Positions 15,985 to 24,289 of a stretch of DNA of 64,000 nucleotides are shown one piece after another. Location: assembly GCF_013408095.1 (NCBI RefSeq), contig NZ_JACBZF010000001.1:1-64000 (forward strand), read 5' to 3'. Numbering within the stretch: position 1 is the stretch's first letter; each line of letters begins with the position of its first letter. A program made the translations under genes and the position numbers. Source of the stretch: Novosphingobium marinum. GTDB taxonomy: Bacteria; Pseudomonadota; Alphaproteobacteria; Sphingomonadales; Sphingomonadaceae. The notes under the pieces are model-generated. The model searched no databases. It had not been told where the DNA came from and saw only the letters and a program-made list of their open reading frames with translations.

Positions 15985-16812
15985 ATGGACCTTGAACTCA
16001 AGGGTAAGAAAGTCGTGGTCAGCGCCGCCACGCGCGGTGTCGGCAGGCGGATCGTCGAAGGCTTTCTGAAAGAGGGCGCGATCGTTTCGTTCTGCGGACG
16101 CCGCGCGCGTTCGGGCGAAGCGAACCCCAGCGACAAGAGCGTGTTCGCCAACCCGCTGCAGGGCGACGGGGTGGAAGACGCCGTCGAAGCGCTGAAGGAT
16201 CGTGGAACGGTATACGGGTCGGTGGTCGATTGCGGCTATTTCGACCAGGTCACCGCCTGGGTGGAGAAGGCCGCGTCCGACATGGGCGGGATCGACATCG
16301 TGGTCTCCAATGCCAGCGCGCTGGGCGGCATACCGCGCAACCGCAAGGGGTGGGACATCAACTACAACGTCGACCTGATGTCGGCCGTCGCCATGTTCGA
16401 CACCGCCTTGCCCTACATGAAGAAGGCGGGCGGGGGTGCATTCGTCCAGATGTCGACGATCACCGCCATCGAGAACCACGCATTCGGCGAATCCGGCCTC
16501 AGCTACGGCGCGATCAAGGCGGCGCTCATCAACTACACGCACCAGCTTTCCATCGACTACATGAAGGACGGCATCCGCAGCAACTGCGTGTGCCCGGGCC
16601 CTGCCTACATCGAAGACGGCAGCTGGGGTTTTCTCGAGAAGGAAATGCCCGACTACTTCAGGGAGAACCGCGACAGGCACCCTGCCGGGCGCTTCGGCAA
16701 GCCCGAGGAGATCGCCGACGCGGTCCTGTTCCTCGCCTCCGCCCGCGCGTCATGGATCAACGGCGTGAACCTGACGGTCGACGGAGGGTTCACCCGCAAC
16801 GTCAAATATTGA
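15985..16812 (+). CDS. SDR family oxidoreductase
   Basis: This is a 275-residue short-chain dehydrogenase with the cofactor loop AATRGVGRRIV near residues 13-23, an SNAS motif in place of the usual NNAG, a Ser in the QMSTITA strand and the catalytic YGAIK pair. Residues about 42-70 (RSGEANPSDKSVFANP) form an unusual insert after the second strand. A strong GGGAGGGGAG site precedes ATG 15985; the frame opens earlier inside the VOC gene. As third gene of the operon it probably oxidises the product of the Rieske enzyme, for example a cis-diol or a secondary alcohol. Confidence 0.85.
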   Translation: MDLELKGKKVVVSAATRGVGRRIVEGFLKEGAIVSFCGRRARSGEANPSDKSVFANPLQGDGVEDAVEALKDRGTVYGSVVDCGYFDQVTAWVEKAASDMGGIDIVVSNASALGGIPRNRKGWDINYNVDLMSAVAMFDTALPYMKKAGGGAFVQMSTITAIENHAFGESGLSYGAIKAALINYTHQLSIDYMKDGIRSNCVCPGPAYIEDGSWGFLEKEMPDYFRENRDRHPAGRFGKPEEIADAVLFLASARASWINGVNLTVDGGFTRNVKY

Positions 16813-16941
16813 GGCTTCATGAGGAATGTTCAGAAAAACAGTACAAATGGTGAGTAGCCAACCGCACAGGATTGGATCTATGCGGGACTGATAAATACGG
16901 GGTCCACATCAATGCGGGCCATCAGGAGGGGAATACGCATC

Positions 16942-19149
16942 ATGAGGAAGAGCCATCACCTTATTGCCGGGCTGTCGCTCGTTGCAATCTGTCAGGCGCA
17001 GGCTTCGGCCCAGGACACTCAGGCAGAGCCGGCGCAATACGGCGTTCGCGATATCGTCGTTACCGCTCAGAAACAGTCGGAAAACCTGCAGGACGTGCCA
17101 ATTTCCGTGTCTGCCGTAACCGGTGAGATACTGCAGGAGCAGCAGGTCACCAACATTGCCGACCTTTCGAACACGCTGCCCAACGTGCAGATCAACACGT
17201 TCTCGAACGCGCCCGATTCCGCGGTCTTCACCATTCGCGGCATCGGCGTGAACGATGCCGATCCTTACGTCGGAACGACGGTTTCGGTTGTCGTCGATGG
17301 CGTCGTGGTCGGGGTGAACACCGCAGCACTGCTGTCGCTGTTCGACATCGACCGGGTAGAGGTTCTGCGCGGGCCGCAGGGTACGCTGTTCGGCGCGAAC
17401 ACGACCGGCGGCGTGATCAACGTGGTTACCAAGCAGCCGACGGGCGAATTCGGTGTCGAAGGCGAAATCGTCTATGGCAATTACAACCAGCTCGAAGCCA
17501 ATGCGTCGGTCAACTTCCCGATCACCGAAAATCTCGCGGGCAAGGTTAGCGTCCTCCACAATTCTATGGACGGATATTTCCGTAATTACGCCGACAACAG
17601 GCGGATCGGGGAACGGAACATCACCTCGCTTCGCGGATACCTGAAATACGACAGCGGGAATTACGACGCCACGCTTATTGGCGAATACGTGCGTAGCCGC
17701 AACGGGTCGCAGACGGGCGTCCTGATCGCGGGGCCAGGCGAACTGTTCTACACTCCCAACGAAACCGAGGATCCGTTCGATTTCAAGCGCGGGCTCAGCT
17801 ACGACCAGCCAGACGCCAACGACCGCGATACCTACTCGATCACGCTTACCCAGAACCTCGAGACGGGGCTCGGCGACTTCACCTCGATCACCAACTATCG
17901 TGAATACAACAACGACCTCTTCTCGGACGACGATGCGACCACGCGCGTCCTCCTGCAAACGAATCGCCGTACCAAGCATCATCAGTTCTCGCAGGAACTG
18001 CGCGACCTCGTGACGCTGAGCGACTACACCCGCTTCATCGTCGGTCTGTTCTATTTCGAGCAAAGTTACTTCCTCGACCAGGACGGCAAGCTCGACGGTT
18101 TCCTTCCCGGCCTCGGGCAGCCGCAGTCGCAGGACCAGGACAACCGCTCGTTCTCGGTGTTTTTCCAGGGATACCAGGACCTCACTCCGGAACTGACCCT
18201 GCAAGCAGGAATTCGCTACAGCTACGAGAAGACCACGGCCACATCCACGACCGCCAATACGATCAACCCGGATGGACAGGCGACCTTCGACGATCCGCTC
18301 ATCCCCGGATCGCTGATTACCGCCAGCGGTGAGGAAAGCTGGAACAACGTCGGCTACAAGATCGGCCTCGACTGGCAGCCCACCGAGCAGTTCATGATCT
18401 ATGGCTACTACGCGCGTGGCTTCAAGTCGGGCGGCTTCACGGGTCGTATCGCGATCGCGCAGGATATCGGTCCGTTCGATCCCGAAAAACTCGATACTTT
18501 CGAGGTGGGCATCAAGTCTGACCTGTTCGACCGCCTTCTGCGCCTGAACGTTTCCGCGTTCCTGAACAAGTACAAGGACATGCAGGTCGTCCAGAACATC
18601 ACCTATCCCTCGGGTGCGAACTCGGCATCGATTGCCAACGCCGGCAAGGCCGAGACGAAAGGCTTCGAGGTCGAGGCGACGGCGGCTCCGACGCAGGGCC
18701 TGACGCTCACCGGATCCGTCGCCTATCTCGACGCCAAATACGACGAGTACGACACACTGATCCTCGATCCCGCGACAGGTGGTCTCGTTCCAGTGTCCTA
18801 CGCCGGGAACAGTCTGATGAACTCGCCAAAATGGAGCGCTTCGTTCGGCTTTAATTGGCAGGCCCCGGTCGGCGGCGGCACGCTGACCACGACCGGACAG
18901 TACAGCTACACGAGCGCCAAGTTCACCAGCTACACCAACCTGCCGATCGAGAGGGTCGGAGCGGTCGAGCTGGTCAATGCCAGCATGTCGTGGGGCCCCG
19001 ATGACGATAGCTGGGAGATCGGAGCTTATGTACGCAACCTCTTCGATGAAGAGTACTTCAACCAGAAGCTGAGCCTTGCCGGGATCGGAACGCTCGCGTC
19101 GGTCGGCGCGCCCCGGCAGTACGGCGCGGTCTTCCGTTTCCGCTTCTAG
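16942..19149 (+). CDS. TonB-dependent outer-membrane receptor
   Basis: This is a 735-residue outer-membrane transporter. A signal peptide covers about residues 1-24 (ending ASAQ). The TonB box-like IVVTAQK comes next, then the plug domain with DVPISVSAVTGE, IRGIGVND and VLRGPQGTLFGANTTGGVINVVTK, and a long barrel ending in a Phe-rich YGAVFRFRF. It is of the FecA/CirA-like type common in sphingomonads for catabolic substrates. AGGAGGG lies 12 bases before ATG 16942; ATG 16912 has no ribosome site. Position after the Rieske-VOC-SDR genes suggests uptake of the compound they degrade. A strong terminator follows. Confidence 0.92.
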   Translation: MRKSHHLIAGLSLVAICQAQASAQDTQAEPAQYGVRDIVVTAQKQSENLQDVPISVSAVTGEILQEQQVTNIADLSNTLPNVQINTFSNAPDSAVFTIRGIGVNDADPYVGTTVSVVVDGVVVGVNTAALLSLFDIDRVEVLRGPQGTLFGANTTGGVINVVTKQPTGEFGVEGEIVYGNYNQLEANASVNFPITENLAGKVSVLHNSMDGYFRNYADNRRIGERNITSLRGYLKYDSGNYDATLIGEYVRSRNGSQTGVLIAGPGELFYTPNETEDPFDFKRGLSYDQPDANDRDTYSITLTQNLETGLGDFTSITNYREYNNDLFSDDDATTRVLLQTNRRTKHHQFSQELRDLVTLSDYTRFIVGLFYFEQSYFLDQDGKLDGFLPGLGQPQSQDQDNRSFSVFFQGYQDLTPELTLQAGIRYSYEKTTATSTTANTINPDGQATFDDPLIPGSLITASGEESWNNVGYKIGLDWQPTEQFMIYGYYARGFKSGGFTGRIAIAQDIGPFDPEKLDTFEVGIKSDLFDRLLRLNVSAFLNKYKDMQVVQNITYPSGANSASIANAGKAETKGFEVEATAAPTQGLTLTGSVAYLDAKYDEYDTLILDPATGGLVPVSYAGNSLMNSPKWSASFGFNWQAPVGGGTLTTTGQYSYTSAKFTSYTNLPIERVGAVELVNASMSWGPDDDSWEIGAYVRNLFDEEYFNQKLSLAGIGTLASVGAPRQYGAVFRFRF

Positions 19150-19160
19150 GACAAACGAGA

Positions 19161-19198
19161 AAGCCGGCCATCGCTCCGAAATAGGCGATGGCCGGCTT
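19161..19198 (+). terminator. Intrinsic terminator after the TonB receptor
   Basis: Fourteen-base perfect arms (AAGCCGGCCATCGC and its complement) enclose a ten-base loop, followed by CTCTTGG. It starts 12 bases after the receptor stop. It also lies 3' of the convergent minus operon and may serve both. Confidence 0.85.
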
Positions 19199-19225
19199 CT
19201 CTTGGTACAAATTGCAAGCCGCGGC

Positions 19226-19723
19226 TCAGGCCGAAGGCTTGTCCGGGTGGCCGGGCTGCATGCCGTCGCATGTGTTGAGCATGCTCTCGTCGGCGACCGG
19301 CTGCTGCGATGCGTGCATCGCGTTCAGCATGAACTTCAGGCGCGTAAGCTTCCAGGCACCGTCGATGGGCTTTCCTTCGAAAATATAGCGCCCGAAGATG
19401 ATCGAATCGTCGTTGTTCTCCGAGCCCTTGGTGCGCGTGAAGCTGATGTTCGTGCATTCCGCCCGGCCGCTCTGCGCCGTCACGTCGAGGCGTGGAAGGC
19501 CGAACATGTGCATGCGGCGGTCGTAGCCGGCTTCGAGCGCCGAGACGAACGGCGTGAACCCGGCGAGGTCTCCGGTGAACATCTGGCCGAAATCGATGTC
19601 GGCATCGGTGGCGAAGATGTCCGGGAGACGGTCCCAATCCATCCAGTCCACGATCGTGGAGTAGCGGCTGACGAGCCGGTTCATTTCCGACTCGGCCTTG
19701 AGCGTCTCGATATCGCTGCTCAT
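19226..19723 (-). CDS. NTF2/SnoaL-like family protein
   Basis: This 165-residue protein has the NTF2-like cone pattern: an N-terminal helix pair (MNRLVSRYSTIVDWMDWDRLPDIFATDADIDF begins at about residue 14) followed by strands RAECTNISF and GAWKLTRLKF. A good GGAGGAAAA site precedes ATG 19723, and the start overlaps the stop of the reductase gene by four bases. It is the last gene of a six-gene operon that includes a Rieske alpha subunit. NTF2-fold proteins include SnoaL cyclases, ketosteroid isomerase, and beta subunits of Rieske dioxygenases; this one could be any of these. Confidence 0.78.
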   Translation of the reverse strand: MSSDIETLKAESEMNRLVSRYSTIVDWMDWDRLPDIFATDADIDFGQMFTGDLAGFTPFVSALEAGYDRRMHMFGLPRLDVTAQSGRAECTNISFTRTKGSENNDDSIIFGRYIFEGKPIDGAWKLTRLKFMLNAMHASQQPVADESMLNTCDGMQPGHPDKPSA

Positions 19724-20748
19724 CCGTTTTCCTCCGGAAGGTCGAGCTGGACGAGTGCCTTGCCGGTGGTCTTGCCGCTCATGAGCTCGCCATAGGCCTT
19801 TGGCGTGTTCGCGATGCCGTGGGTGATGTGTTCCATCACCTTGATCTTGCCTTCGGCGATCCACTTCTCGAGCTGGTCGAGCGCGGCGGGCACCTTTTCG
19901 CTATAGAAATGCAGGAGGAAGCCCTGCATCGTTAGCTGCCGCGCGACGACTTCCCAGAGGTTGGTGATGGGATTGGGATTATCGGTATCGTTGTAGTCGG
20001 CGATCATGCCGCAGCAAACGATGCGGCTCTGGACCTTCATGGTCAGCAGCATCTCGTTCAGGGTCGGTCCGCCGACATTGTCATAATAAATGTCGACGCC
20101 TTCGGGAGCGAGCTTCATGACCGCATCGGACAGCTTGTCGGTCGTCTTGTAGTTGATCCCGTGGTCGAAGCCGAGCTCCTCGGTGATCAGCTTGACCTTG
20201 TCGTCGCTGCCCACGATGCCGATTACGGTGCACCCGCGCTGCTTCGCGATCTGTCCGACCATGCTGCCCGTGGCGCCCGCTCCGGCGCTGACGACGACGG
20301 TCTGGCCTTCCTTGACGTGTCCGATGTCGTGAAGGCCCACATAGGCGGTCGTGCCCGAGCCTCCGAGAGGACCGATGTAGTAGGACAGCGGCGTGTCGCC
20401 CTTCGGATGAAGCTTCTGGAGAAGGATCGCCTCGCTGTCGAGGACCGAGTAGTCCTCCCAGTGGTTGAGCGCGAAGACGACCTCGCCCGGCTGATAGTCG
20501 GGATTGTTCGACTTGACGACGCGGCCCACGCTCGGTCCGCGCACGACGCCGCCCAGCGGGATCGGCGGGAAATAGTTCTCCTTCCCGTCGAGCCAACCGC
20601 GGATGGCGGGTTCGAGCGAGAAGTAGAGGTTGCGGATGACGAATTCGCCTTCTCCCGGTTCGGGGATCGGCGTTTCGATCATCTCGAAGTTCTCTTCCTT
20701 AGGAACGCCCGAAACGTGCGATTTCAGGGTAACTTGCCGGTTCAGCAT
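19720..20748 (-). CDS. MDR-family NADP-dependent oxidoreductase (PTGR/CurA-like)
   Basis: This is a 342-residue zinc-free medium-chain reductase. The N-terminal GroES-like half carries FSLEPAIRGWL and LGGVVRGPSVGRV; the Rossmann half has VVVSAGAGATGSMVGQIAKQRGC and the YYDNVGG segment typical of prostaglandin reductase/CurA/2-alkenal reductases. Such enzymes reduce the C=C bond of alpha,beta-unsaturated ketones with NADPH. An AGGAG site precedes ATG 20748; the frame is open to 20814. It lies in the operon with a Rieske oxygenase, ABM and NTF2-like proteins and probably reduces a ring or side-chain enone formed there. Confidence 0.87.
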   Translation of the reverse strand: MLNRQVTLKSHVSGVPKEENFEMIETPIPEPGEGEFVIRNLYFSLEPAIRGWLDGKENYFPPIPLGGVVRGPSVGRVVKSNNPDYQPGEVVFALNHWEDYSVLDSEAILLQKLHPKGDTPLSYYIGPLGGSGTTAYVGLHDIGHVKEGQTVVVSAGAGATGSMVGQIAKQRGCTVIGIVGSDDKVKLITEELGFDHGINYKTTDKLSDAVMKLAPEGVDIYYDNVGGPTLNEMLLTMKVQSRIVCCGMIADYNDTDNPNPITNLWEVVARQLTMQGFLLHFYSEKVPAALDQLEKWIAEGKIKVMEHITHGIANTPKAYGELMSGKTTGKALVQLDLPEENG

Positions 20749-20783
20749 CCTCGTGTCTCCTTGGGGAAATGTTCGTCTTGGAA

Positions 20784-21266
20784 TCAGGCGGCCTTGTCGT
20801 AGCGCATCGACCATTCGGCAATGCGCCAGCGGCCTTCGTCCTTGCGCAGCCGGAAGTCGTACTGTCCGACCATCTTGAGCTGTGCGCCACCCTCTTCGGT
20901 GAATTCGGTATAAAGCATGTTCGCGCTGACGCCCGCCGTTTCGCCATCGTAAGAGGTGATCACAACGTTGGTGGTGTAGTGGCGTGGCTGCATGTTCTGG
21001 GAATGACAGGCCGCTCGCGCTTCGGTGAAGAAGGGCCGCAGGTTGTCTGCTCCTTCGACCGTGTCGGGCGCAACCCCCGGCCAGTTCGGCCTGAACAGCG
21101 CGTCCGGAGCGATGAGCGACATGAAGTCGTCTATCCGGTCGTCGTCATACATCCGGCCGTAACAGGCCACCGTGCCCATGATGAGCTGGTAGTCGTCGAT
21201 CGGAAGCACGGGCAGGGCGAGCCCGGCCTCGTCGAAAACCGGTTCCGCTATGCGAGTCCCGCTCAT
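20784..21266 (-). CDS. NTF2/SnoaL-like family protein
   Basis: This is a 160-residue NTF2-like protein: an N-terminal helix block (DDYQLIMGTVACYGRMYDD begins at about residue 24), a GVAPDTVEGADNLRPFF segment, and paired strands HYTTNVVITSYD and MVGQYDFRLRKDEGRWRIAEWSMRYD. GGAGAGG stands before ATG 21266; earlier starts read into the ABM gene in another frame. The RPFF and WRIAEW features are close to those of SnoaL_4 domains, a group that also resembles beta subunits of ring-hydroxylating dioxygenases. It is the fourth gene of the operon and a candidate partner for the Rieske alpha subunit at 21637, though no interaction can be shown here. Confidence 0.78.
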   Translation of the reverse strand: MSGTRIAEPVFDEAGLALPVLPIDDYQLIMGTVACYGRMYDDDRIDDFMSLIAPDALFRPNWPGVAPDTVEGADNLRPFFTEARAACHSQNMQPRHYTTNVVITSYDGETAGVSANMLYTEFTEEGGAQLKMVGQYDFRLRKDEGRWRIAEWSMRYDKAA

Positions 21267-21316
21267 GATGCCTCTCCACTCCTTTTGTTGTCTGATACTC
21301 TCGAAAAGACGTTGGA

Positions 21317-21616
21317 TTAATCCATGAAGCCGCGCTCGTTCGATGCGTCGAACTTCTTGACGTCGATCTCGATTTTCTCCGCCCAGTCGCCGAGCACCGC
21401 GCCGATCGAGGGCTGCGCCAGATGCTTGTTGAGCGTTTCCTGCGAGGTCCAGCGCTCGTAGACGAGGATCGAACCGTTGCCGCCTTCCTGCAACGCAAAC
21501 GCGTAGTCGAGGCAGCCTTCCTCCTTGAGCGTCGGTTCCACCAGCGAGTTCAGCGCCCCCAGCAGATCTTCCGCCAGTTCGGGCTTGGTGTGCATGTAGC
21601 CCGCCAGAATGATCAT
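21317..21616 (-). CDS. Antibiotic-biosynthesis-monooxygenase (ABM) domain protein
   Basis: This is a 99-residue single-domain dimeric alpha-beta barrel protein. MIILAGYMHTKPE opens the first strand, LVEPTLKEEGCLDYAFALQE follows, and ILVYERWTSQETLNKHLAQP is the ABM signature. The family includes YgiN-type quinol monooxygenases, which need no cofactor, and heme-degrading IsdG-like enzymes. AAGGAG lies just before ATG 21616. It sits 20 bases after the Rieske gene in the operon. A quinol or dihydroxy-aromatic oxidation after ring hydroxylation is a reasonable inference; the N/F/W residues of IsdG-type heme enzymes are not evident. Confidence 0.8.
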   Translation of the reverse strand: MIILAGYMHTKPELAEDLLGALNSLVEPTLKEEGCLDYAFALQEGGNGSILVYERWTSQETLNKHLAQPSIGAVLGDWAEKIEIDVKKFDASNERGFMD

Positions 21617-21636
21617 CTTGCTTCTTCTCCTTGCGA

Positions 21637-22818
21637 TTACGGTCGAAGCCGGGGCTCCGGCCCTTTGCTGCCTGATAAGCAGTGCTCGATCCACTTGTGG
21701 AAATACTGGTTGCCAAGTTCGTTTCGGCCGAAAACCACGTGGTTGGTCGCGCCGGCTTCCAGGCCCTGCTGCACGCGAAGGCCCATCTGGTAGTCCTCCT
21801 TCTCTACCACGTCGAAAAAGAAGTCGCTCATCTTGTCGAGGTCCTCGCGCTCGGCATCGTCCTTCGGAGCGCGCGGATAGACGTAATTCATGATCGTCAC
21901 GTTCTCGCCCGGCCTGTCGCCGGGAAACAGTTGCGCGATCTGGCACATCTCGGGCGCAAGGAAGAGGGCGAAGTTCGGGAAGACGAGCCGGATGAAATCG
22001 TAGTTCAGGTTCTCCCGCTCGCCCCATTCCTTGCGCGGGATATCCTTCAGGTCGACGATCCGGTGCTGCGGGTAGGACAGGCGGATATGCGGCCCGAAGG
22101 CTTCATAGAGCGCGCGGTTGGACGGTGTCCTCGGCAGCACGGTTTCGGGGTGCGCCGCCTGGAAGTGATAGCCTTCCAGATAGCCGTCATAAGCGACTTT
22201 CCAGTTAGCTCCCTCCATCTTGCGGGACTTCAGGTAGTACCAGGTATCGAGTCGCAGGGCGGCCAGATCGTCGAGCATCCCGCCCAGGAAGGCCGGAACA
22301 TCTATCTCCAGGCCGGGGGTCAGGATCACGAAGATCATCCCCGCGACCTCCTGGCAGGGCAGCCCGGTCAACCCGAGTCCGGACTTGTCGACATCGCCGA
22401 ACGTGCTTGCTTCGGTAATGCCGACAAGGCGACCGTCGTTCGCGTATGTCCAACCGTGGTAGGGGCATGCGATCCGGGTGCAGTTGCCGGTGCCTTCCTC
22501 CATGATCTTCATTGCGCGGTGCTTGCAGACGTTCAGAAAGGCCCGCGCCGCGCCGTCCTTTCCGCGCGTGATGAGGACAGGGATCCCCATCGGCTCCATC
22601 GCCTTGTAGTCGCCGTTTTCGGGAAGCTCGATGGACAGCGCCAGCATGAGCGGCAGGCGCTTGAAGATCAGCTCGACCTCGCGTTCCCAGCGCTTCGGGT
22701 CGAGGTAGTCCGCGACGGGGACCTTCAGCGTGCGGTCGGTCTGGTCGGTCGTCTTCGCTTCCACGAAATGCAGAAGCTGCTCGGCCACCTTGCCGTAGGC
22801 TTCGCTCATCCCGCTCAT
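21637..22818 (-). CDS. Rieske ring-hydroxylating oxygenase, alpha subunit
   Basis: This is a 393-residue oxygenase with Rieske ligands C98, H100, C118 and H121 and a mononuclear iron site with H218 and H223 in the EGYHFQAAHPE segment. It lacks the long C-terminus of three-component dioxygenases. The substrate-side sequence is unlike the other Rieske genes here. AGGA lies six bases before ATG 22818. It follows the Dabb-PASTA gene by 34 bases and leads ABM, NTF2-like and reductase genes. No ferredoxin or reductase is encoded in the operon, so electrons must come from elsewhere. Confidence 0.92.
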   Translation of the reverse strand: MSGMSEAYGKVAEQLLHFVEAKTTDQTDRTLKVPVADYLDPKRWEREVELIFKRLPLMLALSIELPENGDYKAMEPMGIPVLITRGKDGAARAFLNVCKHRAMKIMEEGTGNCTRIACPYHGWTYANDGRLVGITEASTFGDVDKSGLGLTGLPCQEVAGMIFVILTPGLEIDVPAFLGGMLDDLAALRLDTWYYLKSRKMEGANWKVAYDGYLEGYHFQAAHPETVLPRTPSNRALYEAFGPHIRLSYPQHRIVDLKDIPRKEWGERENLNYDFIRLVFPNFALFLAPEMCQIAQLFPGDRPGENVTIMNYVYPRAPKDDAEREDLDKMSDFFFDVVEKEDYQMGLRVQQGLEAGATNHVVFGRNELGNQYFHKWIEHCLSGSKGPEPRLRP

Positions 22819-22852
22819 GCCATGTCCTTTCGCGGCCCCAGCGACGCCCCGC

Positions 22853-23491
22853 TTACCAGGCCGGGCCGTCGCCTTCCGGTGTCGCTGGGCCGGTCAGCCA
22901 GTTGCCGGTGATGCCGATTTTGACTTCGGCGCCCCTGTCGACCTCGGTGCCGACTTCGGGTTCGGTGAACATGATCCGGTTGGGAGCCCAGACCGAGCCC
23001 ATGATCTCGTCCTCGTCGCTTGCCAGCTTCAGGCCGACCGCATCGAGCATTTCCTTGGCGCGCTCGCGCGTCTGGCCGCGGATTTCTGGAACCCAGGCCT
23101 TGGCGGGATCGTCATGAATGGGAAGGACGCGGCGCTTTTCCTTCTCGGCCTCTTCCTTCGCAGCTTCCTCGTCGAATTCGGGGCCGTAGTAGTCGATTTC
23201 CCAGTCGAAGGAGATCATGTTCTCCAGGATATCGGGAAGAAACGGCGTCATGCGCAGGTGCGCCCAGTGCGACATGTACCGTTCCATCGCCTCGTAGTTG
23301 TCGATGTCGCAGCAATTGGCGAAATCGAAGTCGCCCGAGTGATAGCGCGGCTCGCGCACGCACATGCCGTGACTGTAATCGCGAACTTCCTTGTTGAGGT
23401 GAGAGAGCTTCTTCACCTCGGTCAGGAACGTGTCGATCTTGTCCTGCGGGGCATCCTTCTTGAACTTGATCATCACGACGTGGCGGATCAT
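22853..23491 (-). CDS. Dabb domain-PASTA domain fusion protein
   Basis: This 212-residue protein has two unrelated parts. Residues 1 to about 105 form a stress-responsive A/B barrel (Dabb): IRHVVMIKFKKDAPQDKID, the HGMCVREPRY segment and the Phe/Trp-rich end. After an Ala/Glu/Lys-rich linker (about 107-122), residues about 133-196 match a PASTA domain: VPEIRGQTRERAKEMLDAVG, then FTEPEVGTEVDRGAEVKIGI. PASTA domains normally occur on cell-wall kinases and penicillin-binding proteins, not on a small soluble enzyme-like barrel. No signal peptide is visible. ATG 23491 has GGAG seven bases upstream; GTG 23497 is an alternative. First gene of the six-gene operon. Confidence 0.75.
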   Translation of the reverse strand: MIRHVVMIKFKKDAPQDKIDTFLTEVKKLSHLNKEVRDYSHGMCVREPRYHSGDFDFANCCDIDNYEAMERYMSHWAHLRMTPFLPDILENMISFDWEIDYYGPEFDEEAAKEEAEKEKRRVLPIHDDPAKAWVPEIRGQTRERAKEMLDAVGLKLASDEDEIMGSVWAPNRIMFTEPEVGTEVDRGAEVKIGITGNWLTGPATPEGDGPAW

Positions 23492-23577
23492 TCTCACTCT
23501 CCCGATTTGTGGCGCACGCCAGATGGCGGCCGCCGTCCGACTCCGGATCTTGCGCGAGAATAGATGCCGGCGGGCAC

Positions 23578-23591
23578 ATGACGACTGTCAT
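23578..23591. promoter_or_regulatory. Palindrome ATGAC-N4-GTCAT before the six-gene Rieske operon
   Basis: Perfect five-base arms flank GACT, 87 bases upstream of the Dabb-PASTA start and just beyond the 3' end of the TetR gene. The same consensus occurs at 24220-24233 and 60804-60817, each close to genes of one TetR subfamily. Likely operator. Confidence 0.55.
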
Positions 23592-23596
23592 ATTGG

Positions 23597-24181
23597 TCAG
23601 GTCGCGTCGTAGTCCCGCAGTTCGTCGGCGAGCAATTCCCGCAGGCGGTCCGGGGGCCATTCCTCCGGCGCAAAGCAAGCCTCGAGCGACAATCCCGCGA
23701 TCAGGGAGATCAGCCTCCGAGCCGCCTTTTCCAGATTCTGCGCTCGTCCGCTGAGCGCATCGCCCGAACGCACGCCGAGCATCCGGCGATAGAGCGCCAG
23801 GCTGTCGTTAGCAGCCCTGCGACGCTCCTCCAGATAGAGCGGATCGACATGGGCACGTCCCCAGAATGCCAGCCAGACGCGCCAGTTCTTGCGCGATTCC
23901 TCGCTGATGGGGAGCAGGGTTTCGAAGCAGTCGACGAGCGGCAGTCCATCGTCGAACGCGCCGAGGAGCCTTTCGCGGGCCATCTCGTTGGCGATGCAGT
24001 AGATCGTGAAGAGCAGCTCGTTCTTGTTCTGGAAGTAGTGCGAGACAATGGCCGTGCTGAATCCCGTTTCCGCAGCGATCTGGCGAAACGTGACGGCTTC
24101 GATCCCCCTTTCCGCGATGAGATCGAATGCGACGCGCGCGACTTGCGTCCTTCTCGATCTGCGATCCGCCGCGTTGCTCAT
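23597..24181 (-). CDS. TetR family regulator (paralogue of the one at 60862)
   Basis: This 194-residue regulator has a helix-turn-helix at about residues 8-55 (TFRQIAAETGFSTAIVSHYFQNKNELL) and a ligand domain with the block NWRVWLAFWGRAHVDP near 100-115, repeated almost exactly in the TetR at 60862. It resembles the BetI-type branch. It lies directly upstream of the six-gene Rieske operon on the same strand and is divergent from a sugar-isomerase-like gene. A palindrome, ATGACA-TT-TGTCAT, lies 39 bases before its start, and a related one lies before the operon, so autoregulation and control of the operon are likely. Confidence 0.88.
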   Translation of the reverse strand: MSNAADRRSRRTQVARVAFDLIAERGIEAVTFRQIAAETGFSTAIVSHYFQNKNELLFTIYCIANEMARERLLGAFDDGLPLVDCFETLLPISEESRKNWRVWLAFWGRAHVDPLYLEERRRAANDSLALYRRMLGVRSGDALSGRAQNLEKAARRLISLIAGLSLEACFAPEEWPPDRLRELLADELRDYDAT

Positions 24182-24219
24182 GTAACGTCCACGCAGTTGA
24201 AAGTGCCTCCGGAGCGTTT

Positions 24220-24233
24220 ATGACATTTGTCAT
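24220..24233. promoter_or_regulatory. Palindrome ATGACA-TT-TGTCAT between TetR and divergent gene
   Basis: Perfect six-base arms with a two-base centre, 39 bases before the TetR start and 57 before the divergent TIM-barrel gene at 24290. It matches the ATGAC-N4-GTCAT pattern. Probable autoregulatory operator. Confidence 0.6.
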
Positions 24234-24289
24234 GCGAGAATGTCGAGTAGGGGCTGGCGGAAATCGCAAATTCGGGCCTATTAGGGCGG

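Noticed and set aside
19226..19723. Calling this NTF2-like gene a Rieske beta subunit.
   Set aside because: Its fold fits, but it lacks the length and conserved contacts I would expect, and it lies at the far end of the operon. Kept as an NTF2-like protein.
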